NCBI GenBank assembly: GCA_905221605.1
Contig: CAJNDS010002189.1
Coordinates: 334,472 to 398,471, forward strand
Direction of reading: 5' to 3'
Length of the DNA: 64,000 nt
From: Symbiodinium natans
Taxonomy: Eukaryota; Sar; Dinophyceae; Suessiales; Symbiodiniaceae
Numbering within the stretch: the stretch's first letter is position 1; every line of letters begins with the position of its first letter. The notes below the pieces were generated by a model. That model ran no database searches and had not been told where the DNA came from. It saw only the letters and a list, made by a program, of their open reading frames with translations. The position numbers and the translations under genes are program-made. Positions 1-11,300 of the stretch are shown in pieces.

Positions 1-117
1 ACCCTAAACCCTAAACCCTAAACCCTAAACCCTAAACCCTAAACCCTAAACCCTAAACCCTAAACCCTAAACCCTAAACCCTAAACCCTACACCCTAAAC
101 CCTAAACCCTAAACCTT
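1..117. repeat. Telomeric CCCTAAA array
   Basis: Near-perfect tandem CCCTAAA heptamers with one CACCCTA variant. The C-rich strand running 5' to 3' at the left edge is the orientation expected at a left chromosome end. The same repeat recurs inside introns across the window, so the position alone does not prove a chromosome end. Confidence 0.9.
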
Positions 118-154
118 AAGAACCCTCTAGTTTGTCTGTCTTGCAGGGCCTCTT

Positions 155-860
155 TGGCCCTGGGATGTCTAAGGAAGAAGTGAGCTCCGCGTGCCCTGCA
201 GCTTGTTCAATGAAAGGATGGCATGGAGATCAGCCTGAGCATAGGCGAGCTTAGGGTTTAGGGTTTAGGGTTTAGGGTTTAGGGTTTAGGGTTTAGGGTG
301 TCTAATATCTATCCGGCATGCCGCTGACTTGCTCATATCGCTGCTGCGCTCAGACTGACGGAGATGAGAGGCATGGCCGTAGATAGAAAGGCTGTGCTTC
401 AGGCGTGTGGCCAGGACCTAGGGGGGCTGAGGAACGGCCCTTGCAGGCAAGGTCTACTGAGCCTACTGAGCCTACTGCCCAAGCTCAGCTACACAGCTGC
501 CATCGTGTGATGGTTGTTTAGATCAACATTCGACATTCTACGCGTTGGCACATGCCGCGCAGCCACTCAGCTAGAGCTAGGCCTGTGTGGCTTGGAACGT
601 CGCGGAGTTGGGCTAAGTGGCTCTTCTTGAATGCGGTGCCACAACTTATCTTGCGGACAAATGTGATACCTCTGAGGTCGCGAGCCTGCACACAATGCAA
701 CAAATCACCAAGCCATGCGCATGGGTGCTCAATCTGGCTGTGGCTCTCAGGATAGGAACAGTTGCTCAGACAGTGAAAGTGATTTCTGACAGCCCTCCAA
801 ACCGGCAGACCTTCAGCTATTGCACATTCATTGTCCAGCATCAGTGCGGTTGATCTGTAA
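155..860. repeat. Diverged duplicated segment, copy A
   Basis: Blocks of this segment recur in the same order at 5592-6260. They include the run around tctaaggaagaagtgag at 165, a block with gctgaggaacggccctt near 428, and a block reading ggctcttcttgaatgcggtgcc near 620. Identity is partial and gaps are frequent. A short frame, ALLECGATTYLADK here and ALLERGATVYLADK in copy B, is shared, so the unit could be a decayed gene. I do not recognise it. Confidence 0.6.
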
Positions 861-2640
861 ACATCCCTCGCGCCACGTAGCAGCGCAGCCAGTTGCCTGC
901 GGCAGCCTCGGTGTTTGTCACCGTGATGAGTAGTCTGAGTAGTCCCGAAAATGGCCTAAACTCCCTGAACGCCTGTTCTCCCCAGACCCTGTTGAACCCG
1001 GAACCAATTTGAATTCTGCGTTCGGGGTATGCGAGTTCCCGACAGCAGAAGGGCTCAGGCTTTCTGGGCTAACCTCTAAACTCCTCTTTCCGAGCTGCGT
1101 TGTGGGGTACAGGGAAGGATCGACGTTTTGGGGGTTGGGTCCAGTCTAGCTGCCCAGTTCGACAAGCTCTGATATTGATAGCACCCCGCCCAGGAAACTG
1201 AGGAAGCTCAATCGTTTGATAGTATGGCAGTATCCTGGCAACATGAGTTTTGAATACGCTAATATTATATAATCACAATGTGGAAGACTTAAACAATCAA
1301 CAACGTAAGTAAAGTTTCTTTTGAACCTGTGTATAGGGGTGGCTCTCGGGGTCGGCGTTGAGCCCTGTGAGAGATAGATCATCAACGAATGATACTTTAG
1401 TTGCCATGACTGCTACAATTGCTTTAATTAGCTTTAGCTAGTACCTGAATTAGATTAGCTACGTTAACTACACTAATTGCGGTAGTTGATTACCTCAGTT
1501 GCCTTCCTTACTTAAATCAGTTTAGTTATGGTGTTACTTAAATTCCAGTCCTTCCTTTCATTGTCCTCTTCACTTCGACGGCTATACTGACCTCTTGTGC
1601 TGAAAGTTCTGTTGTTTGGCCTGCTTTTGGGCTGATTTTGGCCAACTATTCCAAGCCCAGGAAAGTTCCATTAAGGCTAAGGTGCTTGATAGATTTGAGT
1701 GGCTGCCGCTGCGGATGCTGAGTTGAAGGTTTAAGTTTGGGAAGCTTCGTGCGCAAGCCCGCCCTGGGTTGGTGACGCGGCGGCTCGTGGCATCTGTTTT
1801 CTGGCCTGCCGGTGTTGTCTCGAACCCAAAAGAATTCGCTCAAAAGTGTCGTCGAACTCCGTCGGACCACTCTGGATTCGTCGAAGCATTTTTGACCACA
1901 GGGGTTCGGGTCAGTCCACAAATCGAACCACCAAGCACCATCTTCAGGATGATTGCAGTGAACCGAAAATTCGCAGGGTTCGCTGGGACCATATGTGCTG
2001 CCAAAAAGGTTCGAAGAGGTTCGTCGATTTTTTTGGGGTCGTTGGATTCGTGACTCAGGTTCGTTGGCCCCAATAGTTCAGAAAAAAACAAGAGGGTAAA
2101 CTCTGTGCAGCTTGTATGGGCTTTTTGACTAGTTTCTGACAACTTCCATTACGAACCGAGATAAGATTATGTTAACAAGTGTTCTCTCTCTCTCTCTCTC
2201 TCTCGCTCTTTTGATGTGTGTACTATGTGTATATAGATAGATGTATGTACTATGCGTGTGTACAGATGCTATCATGTGGCCAAAATCAGGCTCAGCCGCT
2301 TCGATGTTTCATTCATTGCAGCATATTCTAATCGAATTTTGCCGAGGCCCGTCGATCGTCGAACTTTTTGGAGGTTCGTCGCACGTTCGGCCTGGTCGGC
2401 CTTGCTACTTCCTCCTTTCTACGACGGCGGCTAGTTCTTCTGTGACTTCTAGTGCTACTGATCAGCGTACTTTCATGAATATGCACTCATGAGCAGGTGT
2501 AGGGTTTAGGGCTCAAGGTTCAGGGTTGCGGGTTTGGGGGTTTGGGCTTTAGGGTTTGAGGCATTTCGGGTTTTTCGGGCCCAGGCTGTCGGTTGGACAG
2601 GCCGCCCTTGCAGCCCTGACAGCTGAGGTCTCCTTCCCGC
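861..2640. other. Region with no gene I can support
   Basis: Mixed sequence with TTCG-rich stretches at 1790-2060 and 2340-2400, a (TC)n tract near 2188-2210 and degenerate telomeric words at 2496-2555. The open frames are short, overlap on both strands and lack convincing splice borders. Confidence 0.5.
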
Positions 2641-2649
2641 ATTGCAACG

Positions 2650-4832
2650 ATGAGGCTTGTCAGGCACGCCGCCAGGTAGATAGGGCCATAGGGGCCCAGA
2701 GAGGTCCATACCCCTTGGTTGAAATCCAGGAAGATACCTTAAAGGGTAGACTGCGCATCCTAGCTGAGCTAAGGTATAGTCCTCAATTAAGGAGTATTTC
2801 GGCCGATCCATTCTCCCTGGACTAAGCACCCAACACGGCCGACAGGTCTGTCTCAGCACATACCTATTTTACAACATGCGAGGTTCCTGATGAAGCTGAG
2901 CAACGAGAGCGTGGTTGTTGAGTTGAAGAACAGCACGGTCGTTCAGGCTCATGCCTTTTCTTGGCAGTCAGCTTGCCAGTCTCGAAGCCAATGCCACTCG
3001 CTCTGCTCGGCAGGGGACAATTACCGGCCACCACCTCAGTGGAAAGGAGAGCCCTAAACCTAAACTCTCAACCCTCGCACTAGCATCCTCCAGCTGGGGC
3101 GCTACCTGCAAGTCAGCGTAGGTATCGTCACAGCGTGGCTGAGCTTATACGCTCTCCGTCGCCCAAGTGAAGCTTTACCTCGTTGGGGTTGAAGGCTTAG
3201 GTTTCAGTGTGCAGTTCTTGCTTGGCAGCTGAGGTGTTGACATGTCCATGAATGTACACATGAAGAACATCAAGTTCACGGTGAAGGGAAAGCCGCCCGT
3301 ATCTATGGACCACTTGACGATCAGAGGCAACAACGTGCGGTGGCTTGGATGCAGCAGAAACCCTTCAAGAAGTGGGGGGGGGGGTGGGCTTCCCTACATG
3401 ATGGGTTTTCTGAGGGTACCCTATAGCTACCCGCATGATGATCGGGGCCTTAGGTCAGAGAGCATCCCAAGTGGAGGCAAAACGTCCTGAGGTCCTTTCA
3501 CTCAACAGCCCCGAAAGATCTTTCAAGGCTCCGAAGTGGTTCTCGTTGTGTTGAAGGTAAAATTACGAGGCAAGACCCGAAACCCTAAGGTTCTCGTTGT
3601 GTTGAAGGCAAAATTACGAGGCAAGACCCGAAACCCTAATCCGCAAGCAGCTCCCCAAAACCCTCAATCCGAAGGTACCCAAAACTCCACTCCGCGCTCT
3701 CGAAGGGGTTTGGGGATTATACACCCACTTCCATAGTATGCTTCACATCCCAAATGGGGGGCGTACGAACATAGGGGACCCCTAAACTAGCCCCCCAAGT
3801 AGTAGGATCCCCTTCTAAAAAGGACCCCAAGAAGGTACCCCCAATTTCGGGAACCCCCAAATTATCTCAAGCATGACGCCGCTTGACCAGGTACGTCATC
3901 CTCCCGGATTCTGGGCCTGTCGGTCGCTTCTGTTTCTTTTGCCTGGTTGGAGAATCCTACAGCCTGTAAACCCTGGGGCAAAGGCCCTAAAGGGCCATAA
4001 GCCCCAATTCCGCGGAAAACCCTAAAGCTTAAACCCTATAAACCCTATAAACCCTATAAACCCTAATAAACCCTAATAAACCCTAAACCCTAAACCCTAA
4101 ACCCTAAACCCTAAACCCTAAACCCTAAACCCCGAAACTTTCACCTAAATGGGCTCCCAGGACAGCATTCCCCTGGACACCTTGCTTGTGGACGATGCCA
4201 AGCGCCTGCCGAAGGCACGCTTCCCTGAGCAGGGTAGGATTTAGGGTTTAGGGTTTAGGGTTTAGGGTTTAGGGTTTAGGGTCTCATGGGCAGTTGTAAG
4301 TAAGGTTTCTAAGTACCCGGAATAGGGTTATAAGTACAGTTACCATACTTCTAGCCCTACTTCTAACTACCCATGAACCTCTAGGTAGGTCTGTGAGGGA
4401 TGTATGGGCTTAGGGCAGTTTCGGGTTTCAGGCTTTCAGGCCTCTGGGGTTCAGGGGTAGACGTACGTTTAGGGTTTAGGGTTTAGGGTTGAGGGTTGAG
4501 GGTTTAGGGTTTAGGGTTTAGGGTTTAGGGTTTAGGGTTTAGGGTTTAGGGTTTAGGGTTTCGGCGTAGGGGCCGAGCAGTGGTTTTGACGGTGCTCTCT
4601 AGCAGTGAGGCTCTGGTATGCACCTCAAAGCTCATGTCCCTGAGCTACTTCATGGAAGTCAGGGTTTAGGGTTTAGGGTTTAGGGTTTAGTGTTTCGGGT
4701 TTAGGGTTTAAGGTTTAGGGTTTAGTTTAGGGTTTCGGGAGATCGGGAAAAGATCCCGAGGTCAAGTCCTTGGCCGGCCGGGGCCGCGGCCGAGGGCGTG
4801 GCCGTGGCATCAAGAAGCTCTGGCAACCATAG
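2650..4832 (+). CDS. SNRPD1: Small nuclear ribonucleoprotein SmD1, seven exons
   Basis: SmD1 is one of the seven Sm proteins that form the ring on U1, U2, U4 and U5 snRNAs in the nucleus. Exons are 2650-2663, 2883-2946, 3014-3026, 3234-3339, 3891-3906, 4161-4233 and 4753-4832. They sum to 366 nt, i.e. 121 residues plus stop, against about 119 in animals. The joined protein follows SmD1 from end to end: start MRLVRFLMKLSNES, then GTITGVDMSMNVH, LTIRGNNVRYVILP, DSIPLDTLLVDD, and the C-terminal Gly-Arg tail GRGRGRGRGRG. Exons 3 and 5 are only 13 and 16 nt, yet they supply exactly the residues the family needs (GTIT and YVILP). Donors are GC, GC, GC, GT, GA and GT, and all acceptors are AG. Introns 5 and 6 carry telomeric arrays and intron 4 carries a foldback element. 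The start is the only ATG that gives the conserved N-terminus. An exon-like block at 4598-4660 lies in intron 6 but does not fit the phase. Confidence 0.93.
3760..3870. mobile_element. Introner-like element, family 4, in SmD1 intron 4
   Basis: Contains the block with ggggacccctaaactagccc, then tagtaggatcccctt, then aggaccccaagaaggtac. The same ordered words recur at 23384-23490, 24423-24500, 45162-45285 and 51371-51480. At 45162-45285 they fill an intron. Confidence 0.6.
4022..4131. repeat. Telomeric C-rich array in SmD1 intron 5
   Basis: Starts as the 9-mer variant CCCTATAAA, passes through CCCTAATAAA and becomes perfect CCCTAAA. It ends about 30 nt before the acceptor of SmD1 exon 6. Confidence 0.9.
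4236..4737. repeat. Telomeric G-rich arrays in SmD1 intron 6
   Basis: TTTAGGG blocks at about 4240-4284, 4469-4560 and 4663-4737. The first begins within a few bases of the GT donor at 4234. They are separated by unrelated sequence. Confidence 0.9.
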
Positions 4833-4922
4833 CGACCATTTGAAGAGGGTTTAGGGTTTAGGGTTTCATAGAGCTGCAGCGAGTTATATCTACAGCCTAC
4901 AGCCTATTCCTACTTTTTTCAG

Positions 4923-5104
4923 AGCTGTAACCCGGATCCTACGCCTGCACCCGTGGACCCCCGCTGGATGGTTCTTAGTAGGGAATGAGGGAATGAGGTA
5001 CCCATCTCCCTTAAAGGATATACGTAGCGTAGGGGTCCCTAGTTTCCTCATTCCCTGCTAAGAACCAGGGGTCCAAGGAGGGGGAGGCTTCATGCGTCAT
5101 GTGA
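4923..5104 (+). CDS. Candidate 3' end of an unidentified gene (two exons)
   Basis: An acceptor with a long pyrimidine run (ttttttcag) precedes an open block 4923-4970 reading SCNPDPTPAPVDPRWM. A family-2 foldback element follows exactly as a GT-AG intron (4971-5068). The frame then continues in phase as GSKEGEASCVM to a TGA at 5102-5104. It lies just downstream of the SmD1 stop, so it could instead be a spliced part of that transcript's 3' region. Product unknown. Confidence 0.4.
4971..5068. mobile_element. Introner-like element, family 2
   Basis: 98-bp foldback: gttcttagtagggaatgagg at the left, complemented by cctcattccctgctaagaac at the right. The first two bases are GT and the last two AG, so the whole element reads as an intron. 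Sister copies are at 5303-5397 and 20867-20962. Confidence 0.8.
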
Positions 5105-5302
5105 CGACTTTGGGCCTTGCCAAACGGGTTTAGGGTTTAGGGTTTGGGGTTTAGGGTGGAGGGTTTAGGGTTTGGGGTTTGGGGTCTGGGGTTTACGGGT
5201 TTACGGGTTTAGTCACCCAACCCAAGGTGCAAAGGAGTTGAGAACTGGGTTCTATAGGGGTTGGAATAGTTACTACTAGTGCCCCCTTATGTTTCTCTGG
5301 CT

Positions 5303-5397
5303 GGTTCTTAGTAGAGAATGAGGGAATGAGGTACCCATACACTCCTTTAAGGGGTACATATAGGGCCCTAGTTTCCCTCATTCCCTACTAAGAACCA
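5303..5397. mobile_element. Introner-like element, family 2
   Basis: Foldback copy with ggttcttagtagagaatgag at the left and ctcattccctactaagaacc at the right, closely matching 4971-5068. The flanking exons are not clear to me. Confidence 0.75.
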
Positions 5398-5591
5398 GGG
5401 TGTTCTACTATAATGACCCCCAAAACCTTATTCTACATATCAAGGCTGGTTTAAGGATCCTAAAGACAGCTACCGGGATTGGCCCGGCACCTTAAGACAG
5501 GTCGTTTTGCAAAGCGGGTTTAGGGTTTAGGGTTTAGGGTTTAGGGTTTAGGGTTTAGGGTTTAGGGTTTAGGGTTTAGGGCCCAGCCAAC

Positions 5592-6260
5592 GCTCATCTA
5601 AGGAAGAAGTGAGCCGCGGGTGCACGGCAGAGTTTTGATAAAAGGGGGCGGCATGGAGGTCAGTCTGCGTGGGGGGGGCGGGTATGGAGATTCGTGAGTA
5701 CCATCCAAAGCCTTACTTGTTCTTAAGGGGCCAGGTAAAAGCTATGTTCACTCCTCCACTCCCCCTTAAGCACGAGTATGAGCGAGGCCACAACTTTCGG
5801 AACAAAACTCGCCATAGGCGTGACTTCAAGTAGTCACTTGACGCTATGCGCAGACTGACGAAAACGAGCAGCACAGCTTTTGATGGAACAGCTGTGCTTC
5901 GGCAGATGCCGCCAGGACGAAAAGGGCTGAGGAACGGCCCTGGCAATGTCCAGTCTATTGGGTGCACAACACAACCTCAGCTTGGCCGCCGATTACATGG
6001 CACACATTGCAGATACAGTCGGCCACACTTACTTGGCAATTTTGTGTCATTCATGATTGCGTTTAATGCTGTGGTGGCCTATGAAAGTCAGAAGCTGGGA
6101 TACGTGGCTCTTCTCGAACGTGGTGCCACTGTTTATCTGGCGGACAAAACGTAATGTGCTTGTGTCTGCATGCCTCTGCCATTTTGTGTTGCGATGGTTG
6201 CTTCGGTCTGTTAGTTGCTGGGAGGACAGGAACAGTCACGACCTTGTGCCACCAGATCGG
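5592..6260. repeat. Diverged duplicated segment, copy B
   Basis: Partner of 155-860 in the same orientation and block order, for example tctaaggaagaagtgagccg near 5597 and gggctgaggaacggccct near 5925. No functional call. Confidence 0.6.
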
Positions 6261-6265
6261 AGATT

Positions 6266-6326
6266 CACCCTAACACCCGAACACCCGAACACCCGAACAC
6301 CCGAGCACCCGAACACCCGACCACCC
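6266..6326. repeat. Tandem ACACCCGA octamer
   Basis: About seven copies of an 8-bp unit related to the telomeric word, running into CCCTAAA. Confidence 0.85.
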
Positions 6327-6362
6327 TAAACCCTAAAGCCTAAAGCCCAAACCTGAGTGAAG

Positions 6363-6449
6363 ATGCTCCGGGCACTCCAGCCACCGAGTCCCCGCTTTTC
6401 GTCTTGTTGGATTTCCCTGTTCAGGACATGTACCGTTGGTACAATCTAT
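6363..6449 (+). CDS. Candidate exon, unidentified
   Basis: Open block after gagtgaag with a GT donor at 6450. One frame reads TPATESPLFVLLDFPVQDM followed by YRWYN. No family recognised. An AT microsatellite follows in the presumed intron. Confidence 0.3.
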
Positions 6450-6454
6450 GTAGG

Positions 6455-6615
6455 TGTATGTATATGTATGTAATGCATATGTGTATATATATATATACAT
6501 ATAAAGTGTTTTTCTTTATAAATAATATGTACATCACATATGTACATATAGATATATATGATGTATATATATATATATATATACTCATGCATACATACAT
6601 ATAGATAGATATATA
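6455..6615. repeat. AT-rich microsatellite
   Basis: TATA/TATG/CATA simple repeats. Several apparent ORFs on both strands here are translations of the repeat. Confidence 0.85.
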
Positions 6616-6702
6616 GCACATTTGTGCAGATTGCGCGCACAGCATGTGTGTTGTGAGGCAGGTGCGTGTACGCACCTGCGGCGCGCTCCATCTAGAGCAG
6701 CG

Positions 6703-6853
6703 AGGCTACTTGGAGGTTCATGGCACTTATATTAACCAATTGTAACTGTACTTATCACTGTACTTATGACCATATTAGGGCACTTAGGGGGCTTATACGT
6801 GGGTTATAAGTACAGTTCTAATTGGCTAATAAGTGCCATGAACCTTCACGTAG
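6703..6853. mobile_element. Foldback element, family 3
   Basis: About 150 bp bounded by tacttggaggttcatggcac on the left and its near complement gtgccatgaaccttcacgta on the right, with a middle part containing ccatattagggcacttaggg. A second full copy is at 55601-55742 and a partial core at 45871-45935. Confidence 0.75.
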
Positions 6854-7182
6854 TCATCTAACCCTGCTGCATCCTGCTGCCATCCATTTCCTCACTCCGA
6901 AAAGCAGCCGCGAGCATCCTACAGCCACGCAGTGCATGCGGAGTCTAAAACCCTAAACCCTAAGCCCTAAACCCTACACCCTAAGCACCAAACAGGTCGG
7001 GCTATTCTACCCCGCAACCCCTCAAGAAGGCCCTTTACATTGACTACGGGAATTATCAGGCCCGATAGCCCATTTAGGGTTTAGGGTTTAGGGTGTAGGG
7101 TTTAGGGTTAAAAAGCCCTAAATGCCCTTTATAGGATTGACTATGGGGAATATAAGGCCTGATAGCCCATCCTGGGGTGGCC

Positions 7183-7790
7183 ATGGCCCGAACGCGTGGC
7201 GTGCTCTCTCTTCTGGGACTGGTGGTCCTAGCCTTGGCGCAAGTGCTTGAAAGAGTTTTCTTCGGGGGGTGTAGGGTTCAGGGTTTAGGGTTTAGGGTTA
7301 GGGTTTAGGGTTTAGGGCTTACATTTTTTTTGTGGGGGGGGGGAGTGGTGTTTGGAGGTTGTTTTGTTGATTCAAAGGCGTTAGGTTTCCACATGCCGGT
7401 CGCCCAGTTCCGACAATTTTCAAGGAGCGTTCTTGGAGAACAGTTGGCTTTAGGGTTTAGGGTGCAGGGTTTAGCGTTTAGGGTTTAGGGTTTAGGGTTT
7501 GGGGAGGCTTGGGGTGTTTAGGGCCGTATGGGCATGACGCAGCTTTCCCTGTTCCCTTAAACCCGAAGCCCTAAACCCTAAACTCTAAGCCCTAGAAACC
7601 CTAAACCCTTAGCCGGGAACCCTAAACACTAAACCCTACACCCTACACCCTACACCCTACACCCTAAACCCTAAACCCTAAACCCTAAACCCTAAACCCT
7701 AAACCCTAAACCCTAAACCCGGAACGGGTTAGCAGGCCCGCGGATCCGGCCGTCACATTGCAGTCCCCAAAGCCCGGTGCCCCTAAATGA
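7183..7790 (+). CDS. Small protein with N-terminal signal-like segment, three exons
   Basis: Proposed exons are 7183-7268, 7408-7446 and 7736-7790, 180 nt in total (59 residues and TGA), with consistent phases. The N-terminus MARTRGVLSLLGLVVLALAQ is basic then hydrophobic, as in a signal peptide or the first part of a dinoflagellate plastid-targeting leader. The C-terminus reads PADPAVTLQSPKPGAPK. Intron 1 starts GTGTAGGG at its donor. Intron 2 begins GCTTTAGGG (GC donor, G-rich telomeric) and is C-rich telomeric up to its acceptor. No family recognised, and the exon 2 borders are inferred. Confidence 0.5.
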
Positions 7791-8336
7791 AGGAATAGTT
7801 CTTGGAATCCCTACTCTGACTTAAACCATATTCCTTGACAGAAAAGAAAAGAGGGTTTAGGGTTTAGGGTTTAGGGTTAGGGGATTGGCCTTTGGGAGAT
7901 GCATGCATTTCTCCGCATTTGGGCTTATAAGGGGCCCCAGTGACGAATAGCGACACGCCGAGGGCCACGGTAAGCATTTCGGGTAAATCAGCACCTGTTC
8001 CGCCTGAAGCCGACAAAAGCCAAAAGACTCAGATTCATTTCCTGTTGTAAAGTTTACCGTCAACCGAGGCCTATAAGGCCTTCGGGGGACGTAGCGCTCT
8101 AGCCAAGGAAATTTCCTAATTACTAGTATGACGAAGATTATTGCTACTATTATTACTACTAATATTCTTAATACTGTGGTTATTTTTGATGTCATTCTTC
8201 GTCTTCTTATCACTTTCCCAATCATCCTAGCACAGCAAGACTGGTCTGCCCTGGAGGGTTTGGACGCCGGTGCTAGGGTTGAACGACCACGGGAGCACAC
8301 CCAAGCAGTGCTGGGCAAGAGCCTTTGGCCAAAGTC

Positions 8337-11300
8337 ATGAAGGTCCGGAATGCTTTGGCATACACTGGAGTACTTGAAGAGCAGCCCTCGGATTCCGAAA
8401 GCAGCCTTGGGGAGAACCTCTGCAGCGCAGTCAGCAGCCTTTCACTTCTTTGTGAGTCCTACTTGCAGCTACTCACCCCACCGTAGTCATGAGTCGCAGA
8501 GCCCCTAAACCCGAACTCTTTAAACGCAAAACCCTAAACCCTAAACCCTGCAGAGTAAAGCTCTAAAGCCTAAACCGCCCTTAGACCCTCCCAACCCTAC
8601 ATAAATCCTAACCCCCAAACCCAATTCCAGAAGCCTCCATGCTCGTCCTGCACTTCCTTGCGGAAGTGTGTGAGGCACGCGGGTCAAATGAGAAGCCTTG
8701 AACCGTCCGAGGCCGACATCTATTTGGAACCTCGCGTTGCAAAGTATAGGATAGTATCGTATAGTATAGAACAGTTTTATAGCATAGTATATATAGTATA
8801 ATTTATACTATAGTATATTTTATAGTATAGTATAGTATAGTATGGTATGGTATGGTATGGTATAGTATATTATAGCATGGTGTAGTATAGTATAGAAAAA
8901 GTATAGTACAGTATAGTCTAGAATAGTATAGTATAGTATCGTAAAAGGTGATTACTACATCGTGTAGTGTATTCAGCAGCGTTGGGGCTTTGGCTTGGGG
9001 TGCCTGCTCAAACCTTTGGGACACACTCTTCCTTGACCACACTGTAGCATAGCGTAGTATAGCATGGTTTTGTTTTGCTTGACTTATATGAGTTTAGTAG
9101 TATAGTTCAGAGTTTAGTTGACCGAGAATTGTTGTCCTTTGTTCAGGATAGCGCACCCTGGTGTAATGCAGCGCAGTGCGGTATGGTATAGTAGGGCATG
9201 GTAGGGTATGGTATGGTATGGTATGCTGAAGTGAGTCTAGTATCTCTTTGCCTCTCAGACTACAATGTTTGTCATGTTGACTCTTTTTACACAGCCACGG
9301 AAGGCCGGGTGATTTTCATCCCAGGTACAGTAGAAGCCAAAAAGTTGGAAACTCAATAGCCTCAATCCCTAAGAGTAAAGTATAGGGAATCCCAGCACTA
9401 TTTGTTTCTCAAAAGGATTTCCAACTTTTTGGGGTTTACTGTAGGGTGTAGAGTCATAGGGTTTAGGGTTTAGGGTTTAGGGTTTAGGGTTTAGGGTTTA
9501 GGGTTTAGGGTTTAGGTCTCCCCTAGCATCAACTCAACGCCGGGGCCAAGGATGCGCTGTTTACGCCGCTGTATTTCAAGCTGGAGCGCATCCGAACGGA
9601 TGGCTCCTCGATCAGTGTTAGGGATCCTTTTTACTTCTTTGGGTTATGGGCTTTCTTATATATGAATCAAAAAGGATCCTTTTTTCTTCCTAGGGGAACA
9701 GGGATTCAGGCTCCTGCAAGACCCGACTTTCCGATTACAGGCTGGTGTGCATCTTCCTTCTTCTCAATGTTTACATGCAGCTTTCGATTGCCTTGAAGAT
9801 TAAGCAAGTAGGAGAAGCAACCTACGGCGACATCGGAAAGGATTTGATCGAAGTAACTTGTTGGAGAATTTCAGACCATCCTGAGTTCATCGGAACTCTT
9901 TATCCGCGTGACTTGCAGTATAATCGCTCCACTTTTGATTTCGATTGCCTCCAGCCAATCTTGACCCTTTCCATGTATCCCAGCAGTGTGGACACCAACA
10001 AAGATGGGTTCTGGTCGGAGGCAGAAGTGGCAGAAAAGCGAAGGATTTTGACCTCCAGCAAGTTTGGCCGGGAGAACCCAAAAATCGGCGACCTGGGCAC
10101 TGTAATGGAGAACATGGCGAGGTATGATATGAAGCATCGCCCAACTTCCCGATCACAGAGGCTCGGGAACGGCACATTCTTACTGGACATGGAGCTTTGG
10201 ACTAATGGATAGTTGATTTGGGTTCTGGTAAAGCGTGACTCAGACGCTCTACTTGTTTGGTTCCACACCTCACTATAGGATAGGTGTAGCCGTAAGGCTG
10301 TCGAACGCAAACTCATGAACTAATAAACCGATGAACTTGTTGAGCCCTGTGGCTGACTGTCAAGATTCAAGAAAAGTCAGGACTTCTTCGCGAACTACCG
10401 CGGGCACATTCAGGCTTGTTTGGGCTACGACAAGAATCTGTGCGGGAATTTCGAGGCTTCACAGCACTTGCCGAAGATGTTCAAAGATTTCGAGTTGGTT
10501 GGGGAACGTGTGGACAAGTGCGAGGACGTTGTTGATCATTTTTGCCGGCAAGTCTACGGCATGAACTACGAGTGGATTGGTCACACGACCGCAGACATCT
10601 GTGGCCAACCCAAGTTTCACAGAGCAGGGTCGGCGAATCGAGTAACGTATGAGGCAGTCAACACCTTCAAAGGAGATTCGGATTCAATTTTAGGTTATAC
10701 CTTCATCTCCTTCCTCGTCCTGCTGCTCTTTGTGTGGGTTATGCTGATAATGTGTGAGTTCCGCAGTATCTACAACTTCGTCTATGTGACACCCGAGCTG
10801 ACAATGGAAGCACGTTGATGTCTTGGTTGTGTTTCAACCTCAAACCTCAAAACCCAAAGCCACCACACCCTAATCCCTTTTCAAGGGTGGCCAAAGCCTT
10901 CGCACCCTAAACCCTAAACCCTAAACCCTAAACCCTAAACCCTAAACCCTAAACCCTAAACCCTCAAGGATTTGGTGCACGGCGTCCACGGATCACTCCG
11001 ACCGAGACTTTGCCATGGAACATGAGGGCGTGTACACAGTGACCCTAGGATGCCCAGTAGTACCCTTATTCCCTTTTTGGGGGGTTTAGGGTTTACGGTT
11101 TAGGGTTTAGGGTTTAGGGTTTAGGATAAACCCCTTCAAGCAAAAAAGGACACCCTTTTTAAGCCTAGGTTACTGGGCAGCCTAGGACCAAGTTGCCAAA
11201 GGGCCACAAGATCTTCGCCTTCTTTGGTATCCTGGTAGCCCAGTGGTACCCTTTACCCTTTTTTGGGTTCTGGGTTTCCCTTATAAAGTACCCTAAACCC

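Noticed and set aside
1-117. Left edge as a true chromosome end
   Set aside because: Orientation fits, but equal or longer CCCTAAA arrays occur inside introns throughout, so the array alone is not evidence.
4598-4660. Extra SmD1 exon in intron 6
   Set aside because: It reads SEALVCTSKLMSLSYFMEV in one frame but gives a stop in the SmD1 phase; joining exon 6 directly to exon 7 gives the full family protein.
10122-10364. GT-AG intron 10122-10364 in the membrane-protein gene
   Set aside because: Phase works, but it would delete YDMKHRPTSRS, which fits the remembered family. The GA-AG intron 10192-10380 keeps it and gives LLDM-DFFANYRGHIQ.
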